From the NCBI GenBank assembly GCA_039920165.1, contig JBDSEG010000067.1:1-12729 (forward strand): 12,729 bases of DNA. Direction: 5' to 3'. The notes under the pieces were generated by a model that worked only from the letters and a program-made list of their open reading frames with translations, was not told where the DNA came from and did no database searches. The number at the start of each line of letters is the position of its first letter. The stretch's first letter is position 1. The stretch is from JBDSEG01 sp039920165 (GTDB lineage: Bacteria > Pseudomonadota > Gammaproteobacteria > Burkholderiales > Burkholderiaceae_C). Made by a program: the position numbers and the translations under genes. Of this stretch, positions 1 to 6,782 are shown piece by piece.

Positions 1-124
1 GCGCCGCCTGTGCCGGCGTCTTGCCCGCCAGAAGCATTCGGCCCGCTCGCACCCGCCGCCGCACCGTCTCGTCCAATCGCTTCGTCACCATCTCGCGCTT
101 CCGATTCAACCCAAGTATCGGCAT
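1..124 (-). CDS. Partial helix-turn-helix protein, probably transposase N-terminus (truncated by window edge)
   Basis: On the reverse strand an open frame begins at the ATG at 124 and runs out of the window, giving 41 residues. It is basic, and from about residue 18 reads LDETVRRRVRAGRMLLAGKT followed by PAQAA. This resembles the first helices of the helix-turn-helix N-terminus found in IS630-like and related transposases (a family judgement from memory, not a search). Third codon positions are strongly G/C in this frame and not in the alternative frame starting at 153, which supports it as the coding frame. An in-frame ATG at 139 is an alternative start, and an in-frame TGA at 149-151 limits the gene. 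No Shine-Dalgarno is evident before either ATG, and no terminal inverted repeat was recognised. It could instead be a non-transposase regulator; the missing C-terminal part would decide. Confidence 0.45.
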   Translation of the reverse strand, partial: MPILGLNRKREMVTKRLDETVRRRVRAGRMLLAGKTPAQAA

Positions 125-139
125 AACGCACGACGGCAT

Positions 140-495
140 CAACGGTTGTCATGATTTACGGAAAGCTCAATAATGAGGCGTCGCGAAGGGGAGCGCGGTG
201 ACCCCAGTACAAGAAATCCGACCCTACTTCGGACGCTTCGGTACGACGCAGGGGCGCGGAAAGCTGCGATGCGCGAGACACTCGCACCAAGGGCGGAGCG
301 AACCGCAGCAGAGTGCGGAAGTACGCCGGCGGGTTCGCGATCACCGAACGTGAGAGGCCGACACAAGACGTTCTCCCTGCCGAACCGGGCCCCTTCGAAC
401 TCGTCGGCAGCGAAGTCAAAATGCATGGGCCACTGGGCACACGATAGTCCCAACCCGACCTGTCACACACCTACACCCGCCCCTGAGGTTCCATC
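140..495. other. Intergenic stretch with no convincing gene
   Basis: About 355 nt separate the reverse-strand HTH fragment from the GFA gene. Open frames of roughly 100 codons exist on both strands here, but none has a recognisable domain, a good ribosome binding site or the strong G/C third-position bias of the flanking genes, so none is called. The base composition is visibly less G/C-rich than the rest of the window. No attC-like core, tRNA or clear rho-independent terminator was seen. It presumably holds the promoters of the two divergent flanking genes and may include one end of an insertion sequence; I could not identify an inverted repeat. Confidence 0.5.
484..488 (+). promoter_or_regulatory. 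Shine-Dalgarno site of the GFA gene
   Basis: TGAGG lies 7 nt before the ATG at 496, a normal spacing. It supports that start for the GFA-family gene. Most other starts in this window lack such a good site. Confidence 0.55.
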
Positions 496-921
496 ATGCA
501 AATCAACGGAGCGTGTCATTGCGGCTCGATCAAGTTCACGGCGGAGATCGATGCCTCGCGTGTGATGGTGTGCCACTGCACAGACTGTCAAGTCTTGTCT
601 GGCTCGCCATTCCGTGCCGTTGTCGCCGTACCTATTGGCAAGTTCAAACTCCGTGGCACGCCGAAGAGTTACGTCAAGGTTGCGCAGGGCGGGAACCGTC
701 GCGCCCAATGCTTTTGCCCGGAGTGCGGCACGCCGCTCTACGCCACGGCACCCGAGAATCCCACCTCTGTCGTTATCCGTCTCGGCTGCGTTGCAGAGCG
801 TTCGCAGCTCAGTCCAACCTCGCAGATCTGGCAGCACTCTGCGTTGCCGTGGCTGTCGCAGCTGTCTGCGGTGCCGAGTTCGCCTGAGCAGCAGGCCTTT
901 CTGCCGGCACCCGCTCCGTAG
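496..921 (+). CDS. GFA / CENP-V family zinc-binding protein
   Basis: A 141-residue protein with the cysteine pattern of the glutathione-dependent formaldehyde-activating enzyme (GFA) / CENP-V fold: CHC at 7-9, CHCTDCQ at 26-32 (C26, C28, C31) and CFCPEC at 72-77 (C72, C74, C77). These cysteines bind structural and labile zinc in the family, and the length is typical. The founding member was proposed to speed the reaction of formaldehyde with glutathione, but most members of this broad family have no proven reaction, so the substrate here is unknown. The start is supported by a TGAGG site 7 nt upstream. Codon use is less G/C-biased at third positions than in eutB and later genes, which suggests separate origin together with the upstream HTH fragment. 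It is not obviously operonic with eutB, which begins 85 nt downstream. Confidence 0.88.
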   Translation: MQINGACHCGSIKFTAEIDASRVMVCHCTDCQVLSGSPFRAVVAVPIGKFKLRGTPKSYVKVAQGGNRRAQCFCPECGTPLYATAPENPTSVVIRLGCVAERSQLSPTSQIWQHSALPWLSQLSAVPSSPEQQAFLPAPAP

Positions 922-1006
922 CTCCGAGGTCTTTGGCCCCTCAGTGATAGCCTCCCGGCTGCGCCGGCACAAGCCGCCGCGCCCGAGCGAGCAAGCACAT
1001 CCGCCC

Positions 1007-2383
1007 ATGGCCTACTCCCACACCGTCGGCCGCCACGTCTACGCCTTCGACGACCTCCGGTGCCTGCTCGCCAGGGCCAGCCCGCTGCGCTCAGGCGACC
1101 AGCTCGCCGGAATCGCGGCGCAGACGGCGCAGGAGCGCATCGCGGCTCGCCTGGCCCTGGCCGACGTGCCGCTCTCGCAGTTCCTGAGAGAGGCGCTGAT
1201 CCCGTATGAAACCGACGAGGTCACGCGGCTGATCGTCGACAGCCACGACCTCGAAGCCTTCGCGCCGGTCGCGCACCTGACCGTCGGTAGCTTTCGCGAC
1301 TGGCTGCTCTCGCCGGCGGCCGACAGTGCGACGCTGGCCGCGCGCGCGCCCGGCCTCACGCCCGAGATGGTCGCCGCGGTCAGCAAGCTGATGCGCCACC
1401 AGGACCTGATCCTGGTCGCGCGCAAGTGCCGCGTCGTCACGCGGTTTCGCAACACGATCGGGCTGCCCGGCCGGCTGTCGGTGCGGTTGCAGCCGAACCA
1501 TCCGACCGACGACCTGCGCGGCATCGCTGCGTCGCTGCTCGACGGCCTGATGTACGGCTGCGGCGACGCGGTGATCGGCATCAACCCGGCGAGCGACAGC
1601 CTCGCGACGTTGACCGGTCTGGTGCACCGGCTCGACGAGCTGATCGTGCGCCACGCGATCCCGACCCAGAGCTGCGTGCTGACCCACGTCACGAACACCC
1701 TGCGCATGATCGACGCGGGCGCGCCGGTCGACCTGGTATTCCAGTCGGTCGCCGGCACCCAGGCCGCCAACGCGGCGTTCGGCATCGACCTCGCACTGCT
1801 GGGCGAGGCGCACGCCGCAGCGCGATCGCTCCAACGTGGCAGCGTCGGCGACAACGTCATGTACTTCGAGACCGGCCAAGGCTCGGCGCTCTCGGCCGGC
1901 GCGCACCACGGGGTCGACCAGCAGACGCTGGAAGCGCGCGCCTACGCAGTGGCGCGGGCGTACGCGCCGCTGCTCGTCAACACCGTCGTCGGCTTCATCG
2001 GACCCGAGTACCTGTACGACGGCAAGCAGATCATCCGCGCCGGGCTCGAGGATCATTTCTGCGGCAAGCTGCTCGGGCTGCCACTGGGCTGCGACGTTTG
2101 CTACACCAACCACGCCGAGGCCGACTCGAACGACATGGACGTGCTGCTGACGCTGCTCGGCGCGGCCGGCGTGACTTTCGTGATGGGCGTGCCGGGGGCC
2201 GACGACATCATGCTGAACTACCAGAGCACCTCGTTCCACGATGCCCTCTACCTGCGCGAGTTGCTGGGCCTCAAGCGCGCGCCCGAGTTCGAGGACTGGC
2301 TGGTCCGGGTCGGCATCGCCGACGGCGCCGGCCGGCTGCTGCCGCCGAACCCGGGCCACCCGCTGCTGGGGTCGCTGACGTGA
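1007..2383 (+). CDS. eutB: Ethanolamine ammonia-lyase, large (catalytic) subunit
   Basis: A 458-residue protein, close to the roughly 453 of E. coli EutB. It is the catalytic subunit of adenosylcobalamin-dependent ethanolamine ammonia-lyase, which converts ethanolamine to acetaldehyde and ammonia in the cytoplasm. Residues known in the E. coli enzyme are in place: R160 and Q162 in RLQPNHPTDD, N193 in IGIN, the glutamate in MYFETGQGS (E288 here, E287 in E. coli) and the aspartate in GCDVCYTNHAEAD (D363 here, D362 in E. coli). The ATG at 1007 is chosen because homology begins there (MAYSHTVG); the frame stays open upstream into the GFA gene, but that extension looks unrelated to EutB. The stop overlaps the eutC start by 4 nt. 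No shell-protein, reactivase (eutA) or permease gene is in the window, so this looks like the simple, non-microcompartment form of the pathway. Confidence 0.97.
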   Translation: MAYSHTVGRHVYAFDDLRCLLARASPLRSGDQLAGIAAQTAQERIAARLALADVPLSQFLREALIPYETDEVTRLIVDSHDLEAFAPVAHLTVGSFRDWLLSPAADSATLAARAPGLTPEMVAAVSKLMRHQDLILVARKCRVVTRFRNTIGLPGRLSVRLQPNHPTDDLRGIAASLLDGLMYGCGDAVIGINPASDSLATLTGLVHRLDELIVRHAIPTQSCVLTHVTNTLRMIDAGAPVDLVFQSVAGTQAANAAFGIDLALLGEAHAAARSLQRGSVGDNVMYFETGQGSALSAGAHHGVDQQTLEARAYAVARAYAPLLVNTVVGFIGPEYLYDGKQIIRAGLEDHFCGKLLGLPLGCDVCYTNHAEADSNDMDVLLTLLGAAGVTFVMGVPGADDIMLNYQSTSFHDALYLRELLGLKRAPEFEDWLVRVGIADGAGRLLPPNPGHPLLGSLT

Positions 2384-3222
2384 CCGGCGCCGAAGACGAT
2401 GCCCCGCTGCCCGGCTCCGAGGAGCCGGCGGCGCTGGAGATCGCCTCGGCCGTCCCGCCCGACCCCTGGACCGCACTGCGCTCGCACACCGCGGCGCGCA
2501 TCGCGCTCGGGCGCAGCGGCGCGAGTCTGCCGACCGTCGAGCTGCTGCGCTTCGACCTGGCGCATGCGATGGCGCGCGATGCGGTGCACACACCGTTCGA
2601 GATCAAACCGCTGCGCGAGGCCCTGGCGGCGCACGGCTTCGAGTCGCTGACGGTCGAGAGCGCCGTGGCCGACCGCGCCGAGTATCTGCACCGGCCGGAC
2701 CTCGGCCGCAGGTTGTCCGAGCGCAGCGCCGCGCTGCTGGCCAGCCTAGCGCCCGCGCCGTGCGACGTGCTGTGCGTCGTCGGCGACGGCCTGTCCGCGC
2801 TGGCCGTGCACCGGCACGCCGCGGCGCTGCTGATCGAGCTGCGCCCGCTGCTCGAATCACAGGAGCTGAGCCTCGGCCCGGTGGTGCTCGCACGCCAGGC
2901 TCGGGTTGCGCTCGGCGACCCGGTCGGCGCGGCGCTGCGGGCTCGCTGCGTCGTGATGCTGATCGGCGAGCGGCCAGGCCTGTCATCGCCCGACAGCCTG
3001 GGCGCCTACCTGACCTGGGCGCCGCGTGTGGGCCGCAGCGATGCCGAGCGCAACTGCGTCTCGAATATCCGCCCTGAAGGCCTCGCGCTGCCCGAGGCCG
3101 CGCACAAGCTCGCCTGGCTGCTGGGCGCGGCGCGGCGGCTGGGGGCGACCGGCGTCGCGCTCAAGGACCAGAGCGATGCGCCGGCATTGCCACAGGCCAC
3201 GCCGGCACGCGAGCTTGGGTAG
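2380..3222 (+). CDS. eutC: Ethanolamine ammonia-lyase, small subunit
   Basis: A 280-residue protein, slightly shorter than the roughly 295 of E. coli EutC. It pairs with EutB to form the lyase and contributes to cobalamin binding. Family motifs are present: TAARIALGRSGASLPT at 37-52, HAMARDAVH at 62-70, VVGDGLSA at 133-140, and the conserved C-terminal stretch from RPGLSSPDSLGAYLTW (198-213) through RNCVSNIRPEGL (224-235). The start is taken as GTG at 2380 because GTGA overlaps the eutB stop, a usual coupling arrangement that keeps the two subunits in step. The first 25 or so residues are acidic and low in similarity, as is common in the family. The gene's TAG stop lies inside a possible promoter for the downstream ModA-like gene. 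Confidence 0.96.
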   Translation: MTGAEDDAPLPGSEEPAALEIASAVPPDPWTALRSHTAARIALGRSGASLPTVELLRFDLAHAMARDAVHTPFEIKPLREALAAHGFESLTVESAVADRAEYLHRPDLGRRLSERSAALLASLAPAPCDVLCVVGDGLSALAVHRHAAALLIELRPLLESQELSLGPVVLARQARVALGDPVGAALRARCVVMLIGERPGLSSPDSLGAYLTWAPRVGRSDAERNCVSNIRPEGLALPEAAHKLAWLLGAARRLGATGVALKDQSDAPALPQATPARELG

Positions 3223-3225
3223 CAT
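3220..3225 (+). promoter_or_regulatory. Possible -10 element before the ModA-like gene
   Basis: TAGCAT overlaps the eutC stop codon and is followed by seven G/C bases and then an A at 3233, a plausible transcription start. The same layout is seen before three other genes in the window. If real, the ModA-like gene can be expressed independently of eutBC. No clear -35 hexamer is visible. Confidence 0.3.
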
Positions 3226-3246
3226 CGCGCGCATCCACCGTCCCGC

Positions 3247-3250
3247 GGAG
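3247..3250 (+). promoter_or_regulatory. Shine-Dalgarno site of the ModA-like gene
   Basis: GGAG lies 8 nt before the ATG at 3259, supporting that start. Confidence 0.5.
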
Positions 3251-3258
3251 TTGCATTC

Positions 3259-4053
3259 ATGTTGTCGACCGTCATCCACGCCAAACCGCGCACCCGCGGC
3301 CCTGTCCTGCTGGCCGCGCTCGCTGCGGGCTGGTTCTGCCTCGCCTCGCCCGCCGGCGCCGCCGACGTCAAGGTCCTGTCGGCCGGCGCCTTCAAGGCAG
3401 TGGCGGTCGCGCTCGCGCCCGCCTTCGAGCAGCGCACTGGGCACAAGGTAGTGATCGACAACGACACTGCCGGCGCACTCGTCAAGCGCATCGAAGGCGG
3501 CGAGGCCTTCGACCTGGTGGTCGCGCCGCCCGCCGCGATCGAGGCACTGACCAAGGCCGGCAAGGTCGAAGCAACGTCACCGACCCGGCTCGCCAAGGTG
3601 GCCATCGGTGTCGCCGTCAAGCAGGGCGCCCCCAAGCCCGATATCAGCAGCGTCGCCGCATTCAAGCAGGCCCTGCTCGACGCTAAATCGGTCGCCTATA
3701 TCGACCCGGCCGCGGGCGGGTCGAGCGGCATCTACCTCACCAAGCTGTTCGAGACGATGGGCATCACGGCGCAGATAAAGCCGAAGGCGGTGCTCGTGCC
3801 GGGCGGCCTGGTCGCGACTCGGGTCGTCAATGGCGAGGCGGAACTCGCGATCCACCAGATCAGCGAGATCCTGCCGGTGCAGGGCGCGGTGCTGGTCGGG
3901 CCGATTCCGGCCGAGATCCAGAACTACACCGTGTATGCCGGTGCCGTATCAATCGCGCCGCGCGACGCAGCCGCGGCGCGCGCCTTCCTCGCCGAGCTGT
4001 CGGGTGCGGCCGCGCGGGCGGTGCTCGACGCCCGCGGCATGCAGACGCCCTGA
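3259..4053 (+). CDS. ModA-like periplasmic substrate-binding protein (solo)
   Basis: A 264-residue protein of the ModA / bacterial extracellular solute-binding type (SBP_bac_11-like). Residues 1-34 form a Sec signal peptide: basic start, hydrophobic stretch from about residue 15 (PVLLAALAAGWFCLAS) and a PAGA-A cleavage site near 34/35. The mature part starts DVKVLSAGAFKAV and contains the two-lobed pattern of the family, including AFDLVVAPPAAIEALTKAGK and YIDPAAGGSSGIYLTKLF. Family members bind oxyanions such as molybdate or tungstate, but this subgroup is divergent from classical ModA and its ligand cannot be read from sequence. No ModB permease or ModC ATPase is adjacent. It starts 36 nt after eutC and converges, with a 13-nt gap, on a molybdenum hydroxylase operon, which makes a molybdenum-related role attractive but unproven. 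Confidence 0.85.
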   Translation: MLSTVIHAKPRTRGPVLLAALAAGWFCLASPAGAADVKVLSAGAFKAVAVALAPAFEQRTGHKVVIDNDTAGALVKRIEGGEAFDLVVAPPAAIEALTKAGKVEATSPTRLAKVAIGVAVKQGAPKPDISSVAAFKQALLDAKSVAYIDPAAGGSSGIYLTKLFETMGITAQIKPKAVLVPGGLVATRVVNGEAELAIHQISEILPVQGAVLVGPIPAEIQNYTVYAGAVSIAPRDAAAARAFLAELSGAAARAVLDARGMQTP

Positions 4054-4066
4054 CCCGCCCCTTTTC

Positions 4067-6205
4067 TCAGCCGGCCTCGACCGCGCGGCGCAGCCGATCC
4101 GGGGTGAGCGGCAGGTCGCGAAGGCGAATGCCGATCGCATCGTGCAAGGCATTCGCTATCGCCCCTGCGGTCGGCCCGGCGGCGCACTCGCCGGCGCCGA
4201 GCGGGGGCAGGTCGGAAGCTTCGATCAGGTGCACCGACAGAGCGCGCGGCAGTTCGTCGAAGCCGAGGATCGGATAGCCGTCCCAGCATCGCGTCGTGAT
4301 GCGCGTGCGGTCCCAGTGGACCGCCTCCTTGAGCGTCCAGCTCGCGGCCTGCAGCACACCGCCTTCGACTTGGTTCACGAGGCCGTCGCGGTGCACCACC
4401 TCGCCGGCGTCGACCACCGCCCAGATGCGGTCGAGCACGATGCGATCGGTCACCTCGATCTCGACCACCACGGCGCACCAGGCCGCGCTGCCCTTGTAGC
4501 GCGCGAAGCCGAGGCCGCGTCCGCGCAGTGCGCCGTCTCGTCGCGGCGCGGCCTTCGGGTCGCGCCAGCGCGAGACGCGCGCCGCTTCCATCAGCACGGC
4601 GCTCGCACGCGGATCGTCGATGTGGGCGAGACGGAAGGACAGCGGGTCGACGCCGGCCATTCGCGCCAGCTCGTCCATGCACGATTCGATCGCGAAGACA
4701 TTCGCATACGCACCGAGCGCGCGCAGCGACGAGCTGCGCAGCGTGGGCGCATCGACGCGGTGGTAGTCGATGCGGCGCGAGGCCATCGCATACCCCGGCA
4801 CCGCATTGCGCTGCCCGCCGAAGCCGGCGGCCCTGGGCACGTCGCGCGAGACCGGCGCCGGATGCGCAGCCTGCACCAGCGTCGCGGCGATGCCGCTGAT
4901 GCCGGCATGCGTGCCGGGCCGCTGGCCATGGCCGTGGCTCCAGGTCTGCTGGTTCCAGTGGGCGATGCGGCCCTGTGCATCGAGCCCGGCGTCGATGCGC
5001 ACCGACATCGCCGAGCCGAACGGCGCCCACGCGAATTCGTCTTCGCGCGACCACTGCAAACGCACCGGCGTGCCGGTGGCGCGGGCCACGATCGCGGCGT
5101 CGAGCGCCGCATCGTCGGCACCGTTGTGGCCGTAGCAGCCGGCGCCGTCAGCATGCCGCACGACGACCCGTGCCGGCTCGAGGCCGAAGAAGCGCGCCAG
5201 TTCGATACGCAAGGTGAAGCTGCCCTGCGAATGCGTGGCCACTCGCAGCCGCTCGCGCCCGTCGTCATCGCGGTCCCAGGCCGCGAGCGCGCACGCCGGG
5301 CCGATCGAGGCGTGCGCGAGGAAGGGCTTGGAATAGTCGGCCTGCACGCGTGTCGATGGCGCCGCCGGATCGACCTCGGGCCCACTGGCATCGATCACGC
5401 TCGACTCGTGCGGCAGCTCGCGCAGCCAGGCCTGATCCTCGCGCGCTTCGACCAGGTCAGTCGACTCGCTCCAGCGCGTCGCCTTGCGCGCCGCCGCGGC
5501 CGCCGCCACCGCCTGCTCTTCGCGCCCGGCCGCGACCGCGATGAAGCGGCCGTCGACGATCAGGTGGACGCGTCCGGGCAGCGCGCGCACCGCCGCGGCG
5601 TCGAACGCATCGAGCCGGGCCGAGTGCGAAGGCGGCCGGACCACCCGCGCGTGCAGCATGCCGGGCCACACCAGGTCGTGGATGAAACCGGCACCGAAGA
5701 GCTTGCGGCGCAGGTCCGGACGTGCGATGCCGGTGGCGGCGAATCGTCGCGCGGCAGCGGTCTTGGGAACGGCATCGCCGCGCGCCGGACGGTCCAGGTC
5801 GACCTGGTCCGCCAGCTCGTGATAGTCGAACGACGACCCGCGTTCGTCGATGCCGAACCGGCCCGCCCCCACCCGCACCTGGGCCGGATCGACGCTGAGC
5901 CGCCGAGCCGCGGCCACGACGAACAACTGCCGCACTTCGGCGCAGACCTGGCGCAGCGCCATCGCGCCGACCTGGGTCGAATTGCTGCCCGAGGTGATGC
6001 CCTGGTCGGGTCCGGCATCGGTGGCGCCCAGGCACAGGCGGATCGTCTCGGGCGCGACATCGAGTTCGTCGGCCGCGACCTGCAGCAAGGTGGTCGCCAT
6101 TCCCTGGCCGAGTTCGACCTTGCCGGCGCGGATCTCGATCCTCCCGTCGGCCGCGAAGCCGATCCATTGCGAAAGCCGCGGGTTGGCCGCGAGGTCGGGA
6201 TTCAT
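4067..6205 (-). CDS. Molybdopterin-binding large subunit of an IorB-like molybdenum hydroxylase
   Basis: A 712-residue protein of the xanthine dehydrogenase family, closest in layout to isoquinoline 1-oxidoreductase beta subunit (IorB) and related aldehyde oxidases. It should hold the molybdopterin-cytosine-dinucleotide cofactor and hydroxylate an N-heterocycle or aldehyde. Visible motifs: KVELGQGMATTLLQVAADEL near 29-48, SGSNSTQVGAMALRQV at 72-87, the cofactor-binding DGAGCYGHNGADDAALDA at 353-370, SREDEFAWAPFGS at 386-398, RSSSLRALGAYANVFAIES at 490-508, and the C-terminal GAGECAAGPTAGAIANAL (670-687), where E673 is the expected catalytic base. No twin-arginine signal is seen, unlike many exported IorB proteins, so a cytoplasmic enzyme is likely. 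The ATG at 6205 overlaps the iorA-like stop (ATGA). The true substrate cannot be read from sequence. Confidence 0.9.
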   Translation of the reverse strand: MNPDLAANPRLSQWIGFAADGRIEIRAGKVELGQGMATTLLQVAADELDVAPETIRLCLGATDAGPDQGITSGSNSTQVGAMALRQVCAEVRQLFVVAAARRLSVDPAQVRVGAGRFGIDERGSSFDYHELADQVDLDRPARGDAVPKTAAARRFAATGIARPDLRRKLFGAGFIHDLVWPGMLHARVVRPPSHSARLDAFDAAAVRALPGRVHLIVDGRFIAVAAGREEQAVAAAAAARKATRWSESTDLVEAREDQAWLRELPHESSVIDASGPEVDPAAPSTRVQADYSKPFLAHASIGPACALAAWDRDDDGRERLRVATHSQGSFTLRIELARFFGLEPARVVVRHADGAGCYGHNGADDAALDAAIVARATGTPVRLQWSREDEFAWAPFGSAMSVRIDAGLDAQGRIAHWNQQTWSHGHGQRPGTHAGISGIAATLVQAAHPAPVSRDVPRAAGFGGQRNAVPGYAMASRRIDYHRVDAPTLRSSSLRALGAYANVFAIESCMDELARMAGVDPLSFRLAHIDDPRASAVLMEAARVSRWRDPKAAPRRDGALRGRGLGFARYKGSAAWCAVVVEIEVTDRIVLDRIWAVVDAGEVVHRDGLVNQVEGGVLQAASWTLKEAVHWDRTRITTRCWDGYPILGFDELPRALSVHLIEASDLPPLGAGECAAGPTAGAIANALHDAIGIRLRDLPLTPDRLRRAVEAG

Positions 6206-6684
6206 GCCGGCTCGGGCAGGCCGCAGGCGACCCGCGCGGCGCGCAGGATGCGCATGTGCGTTCCGCAGCGGCACAGGTGGCGCGAGAGCGCGGCGCGCAA
6301 CTGCGCTTCGGTCGGCGCCGCGGTCTCGCGCAGCAGCCCGGCGATGCGCAGCATCACGCCGTTGATGCAGTAGCCGCACTGCGCGGCCTGCTGGTCGAGA
6401 AAGGCCTGCTGGATCGGATGCGCCGGCGCGCCCGCCGCCGCGCCCGCCAGACCCTCGACCGTCGTCACTTCGCGCGCGCGGACCGACTCCAGCGGCGTCT
6501 CGCAGCTCGTCACCGCGTGCCCGTCGACCAGCACGGTGCAGGCGCCGCACGCACCCGCGGCGCAACCTTCTCGGGTGCCTTTCAGGTCGAGGTCGTTGCG
6601 CAGCGCATGCATCAGCGAGACGTCGCCCGGCAGCGCGAGCGCGACCGCGTTGCCGTTGACGACGAATGCGATCGGCAAGTCCAT
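6202..6684 (-). CDS. 2x[2Fe-2S] small subunit of the molybdenum hydroxylase (IorA-like)
   Basis: A 160-residue electron-transfer subunit. The N-terminal plant-ferredoxin-type cluster is bound by C41, C46, C49 and C61 (GCAAGACGAC ... TSC). The C-terminal helical cluster is bound by C103, C106, C138 and C140 (QCGYC ... HLCRCG). Length and cysteine pattern match the small subunits of IorAB and related two-subunit hydroxylases. No FAD (CoxM/XdhA-like) subunit gene is present in the window, so electrons probably leave through a cytochrome or another acceptor rather than NAD; this is known for IorAB and inferred here. The start at 6684 has no Shine-Dalgarno site, but a TATGCT hexamer sits 5 nt upstream, so the transcript may be leaderless. 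The stop overlaps the large-subunit start by 4 nt. Confidence 0.94.
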   Translation of the reverse strand: MDLPIAFVVNGNAVALALPGDVSLMHALRNDLDLKGTREGCAAGACGACTVLVDGHAVTSCETPLESVRAREVTTVEGLAGAAAGAPAHPIQQAFLDQQAAQCGYCINGVMLRIAGLLRETAAPTEAQLRAALSRHLCRCGTHMRILRAARVACGLPEPA

Positions 6685-6782
6685 GCGCCAGCATAAGGGC
6701 GACCCGCCACCCCCGCGCGCGCGGGCACCGACAATCGCCCACCGCGCGCCGCGGCCCTCGCAGCGCCGCCCTCTCGATCTCC
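6685..6782. promoter_or_regulatory. Divergent promoter region between iorA-like and SUV3-like genes
   Basis: This 98-nt spacer must contain the promoters of both divergent genes. It holds the TATGCT hexamer for the leftward operon, a GACAAT hexamer (6730-6735) that could serve the rightward helicase gene, and a perfect 14-nt G/C palindrome at 6712-6725 between them. The palindrome is an alternating CG run, so it may be compositional rather than an operator. Confidence 0.4.
6690..6695 (-). promoter_or_regulatory. Possible -10 element of the iorAB-like operon
   Basis: TATGCT on the reverse strand is separated from the ATG at 6684 by GGCGC only. A -10 box this close implies transcription starting at or beside the start codon. 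No Shine-Dalgarno sequence is present. No convincing -35 was found. Confidence 0.33.

Noticed and set aside
140..495. Integron attC site or gene cassette carrying the GFA gene
   Set aside because: No attC core sites (GTTRRRY and its complement in the expected pairing) were seen on either side of the GFA gene.
614..1006. In-frame upstream extension of eutB by 131 codons
   Set aside because: It overlaps the GFA gene in another frame, is arginine/serine-rich with no EutB similarity, and the protein starting at 1007 already has full family length with active-site numbering matching E. coli EutB.
4054..4066. Possible terminator between the convergent ModA-like and iorB-like genes
   Set aside because: A short T run (4062-4065) is present, but there is no stable G/C stem directly before it.
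3830..6373. 847-codon open frame on the + strand opposite the hydroxylase genes
   Set aside because: It is antisense to clear iorB-like and iorA-like genes and is arginine-, alanine- and histidine-rich with no domain, a typical product of G/C-rich third positions on the other strand.
6712..6725. Perfect 14-nt G/C palindrome in the divergent promoter region, considered as an operator
   Set aside because: It is an alternating CG run flanked by G/C triplets, easily produced by base composition, and no second copy was seen in the window.
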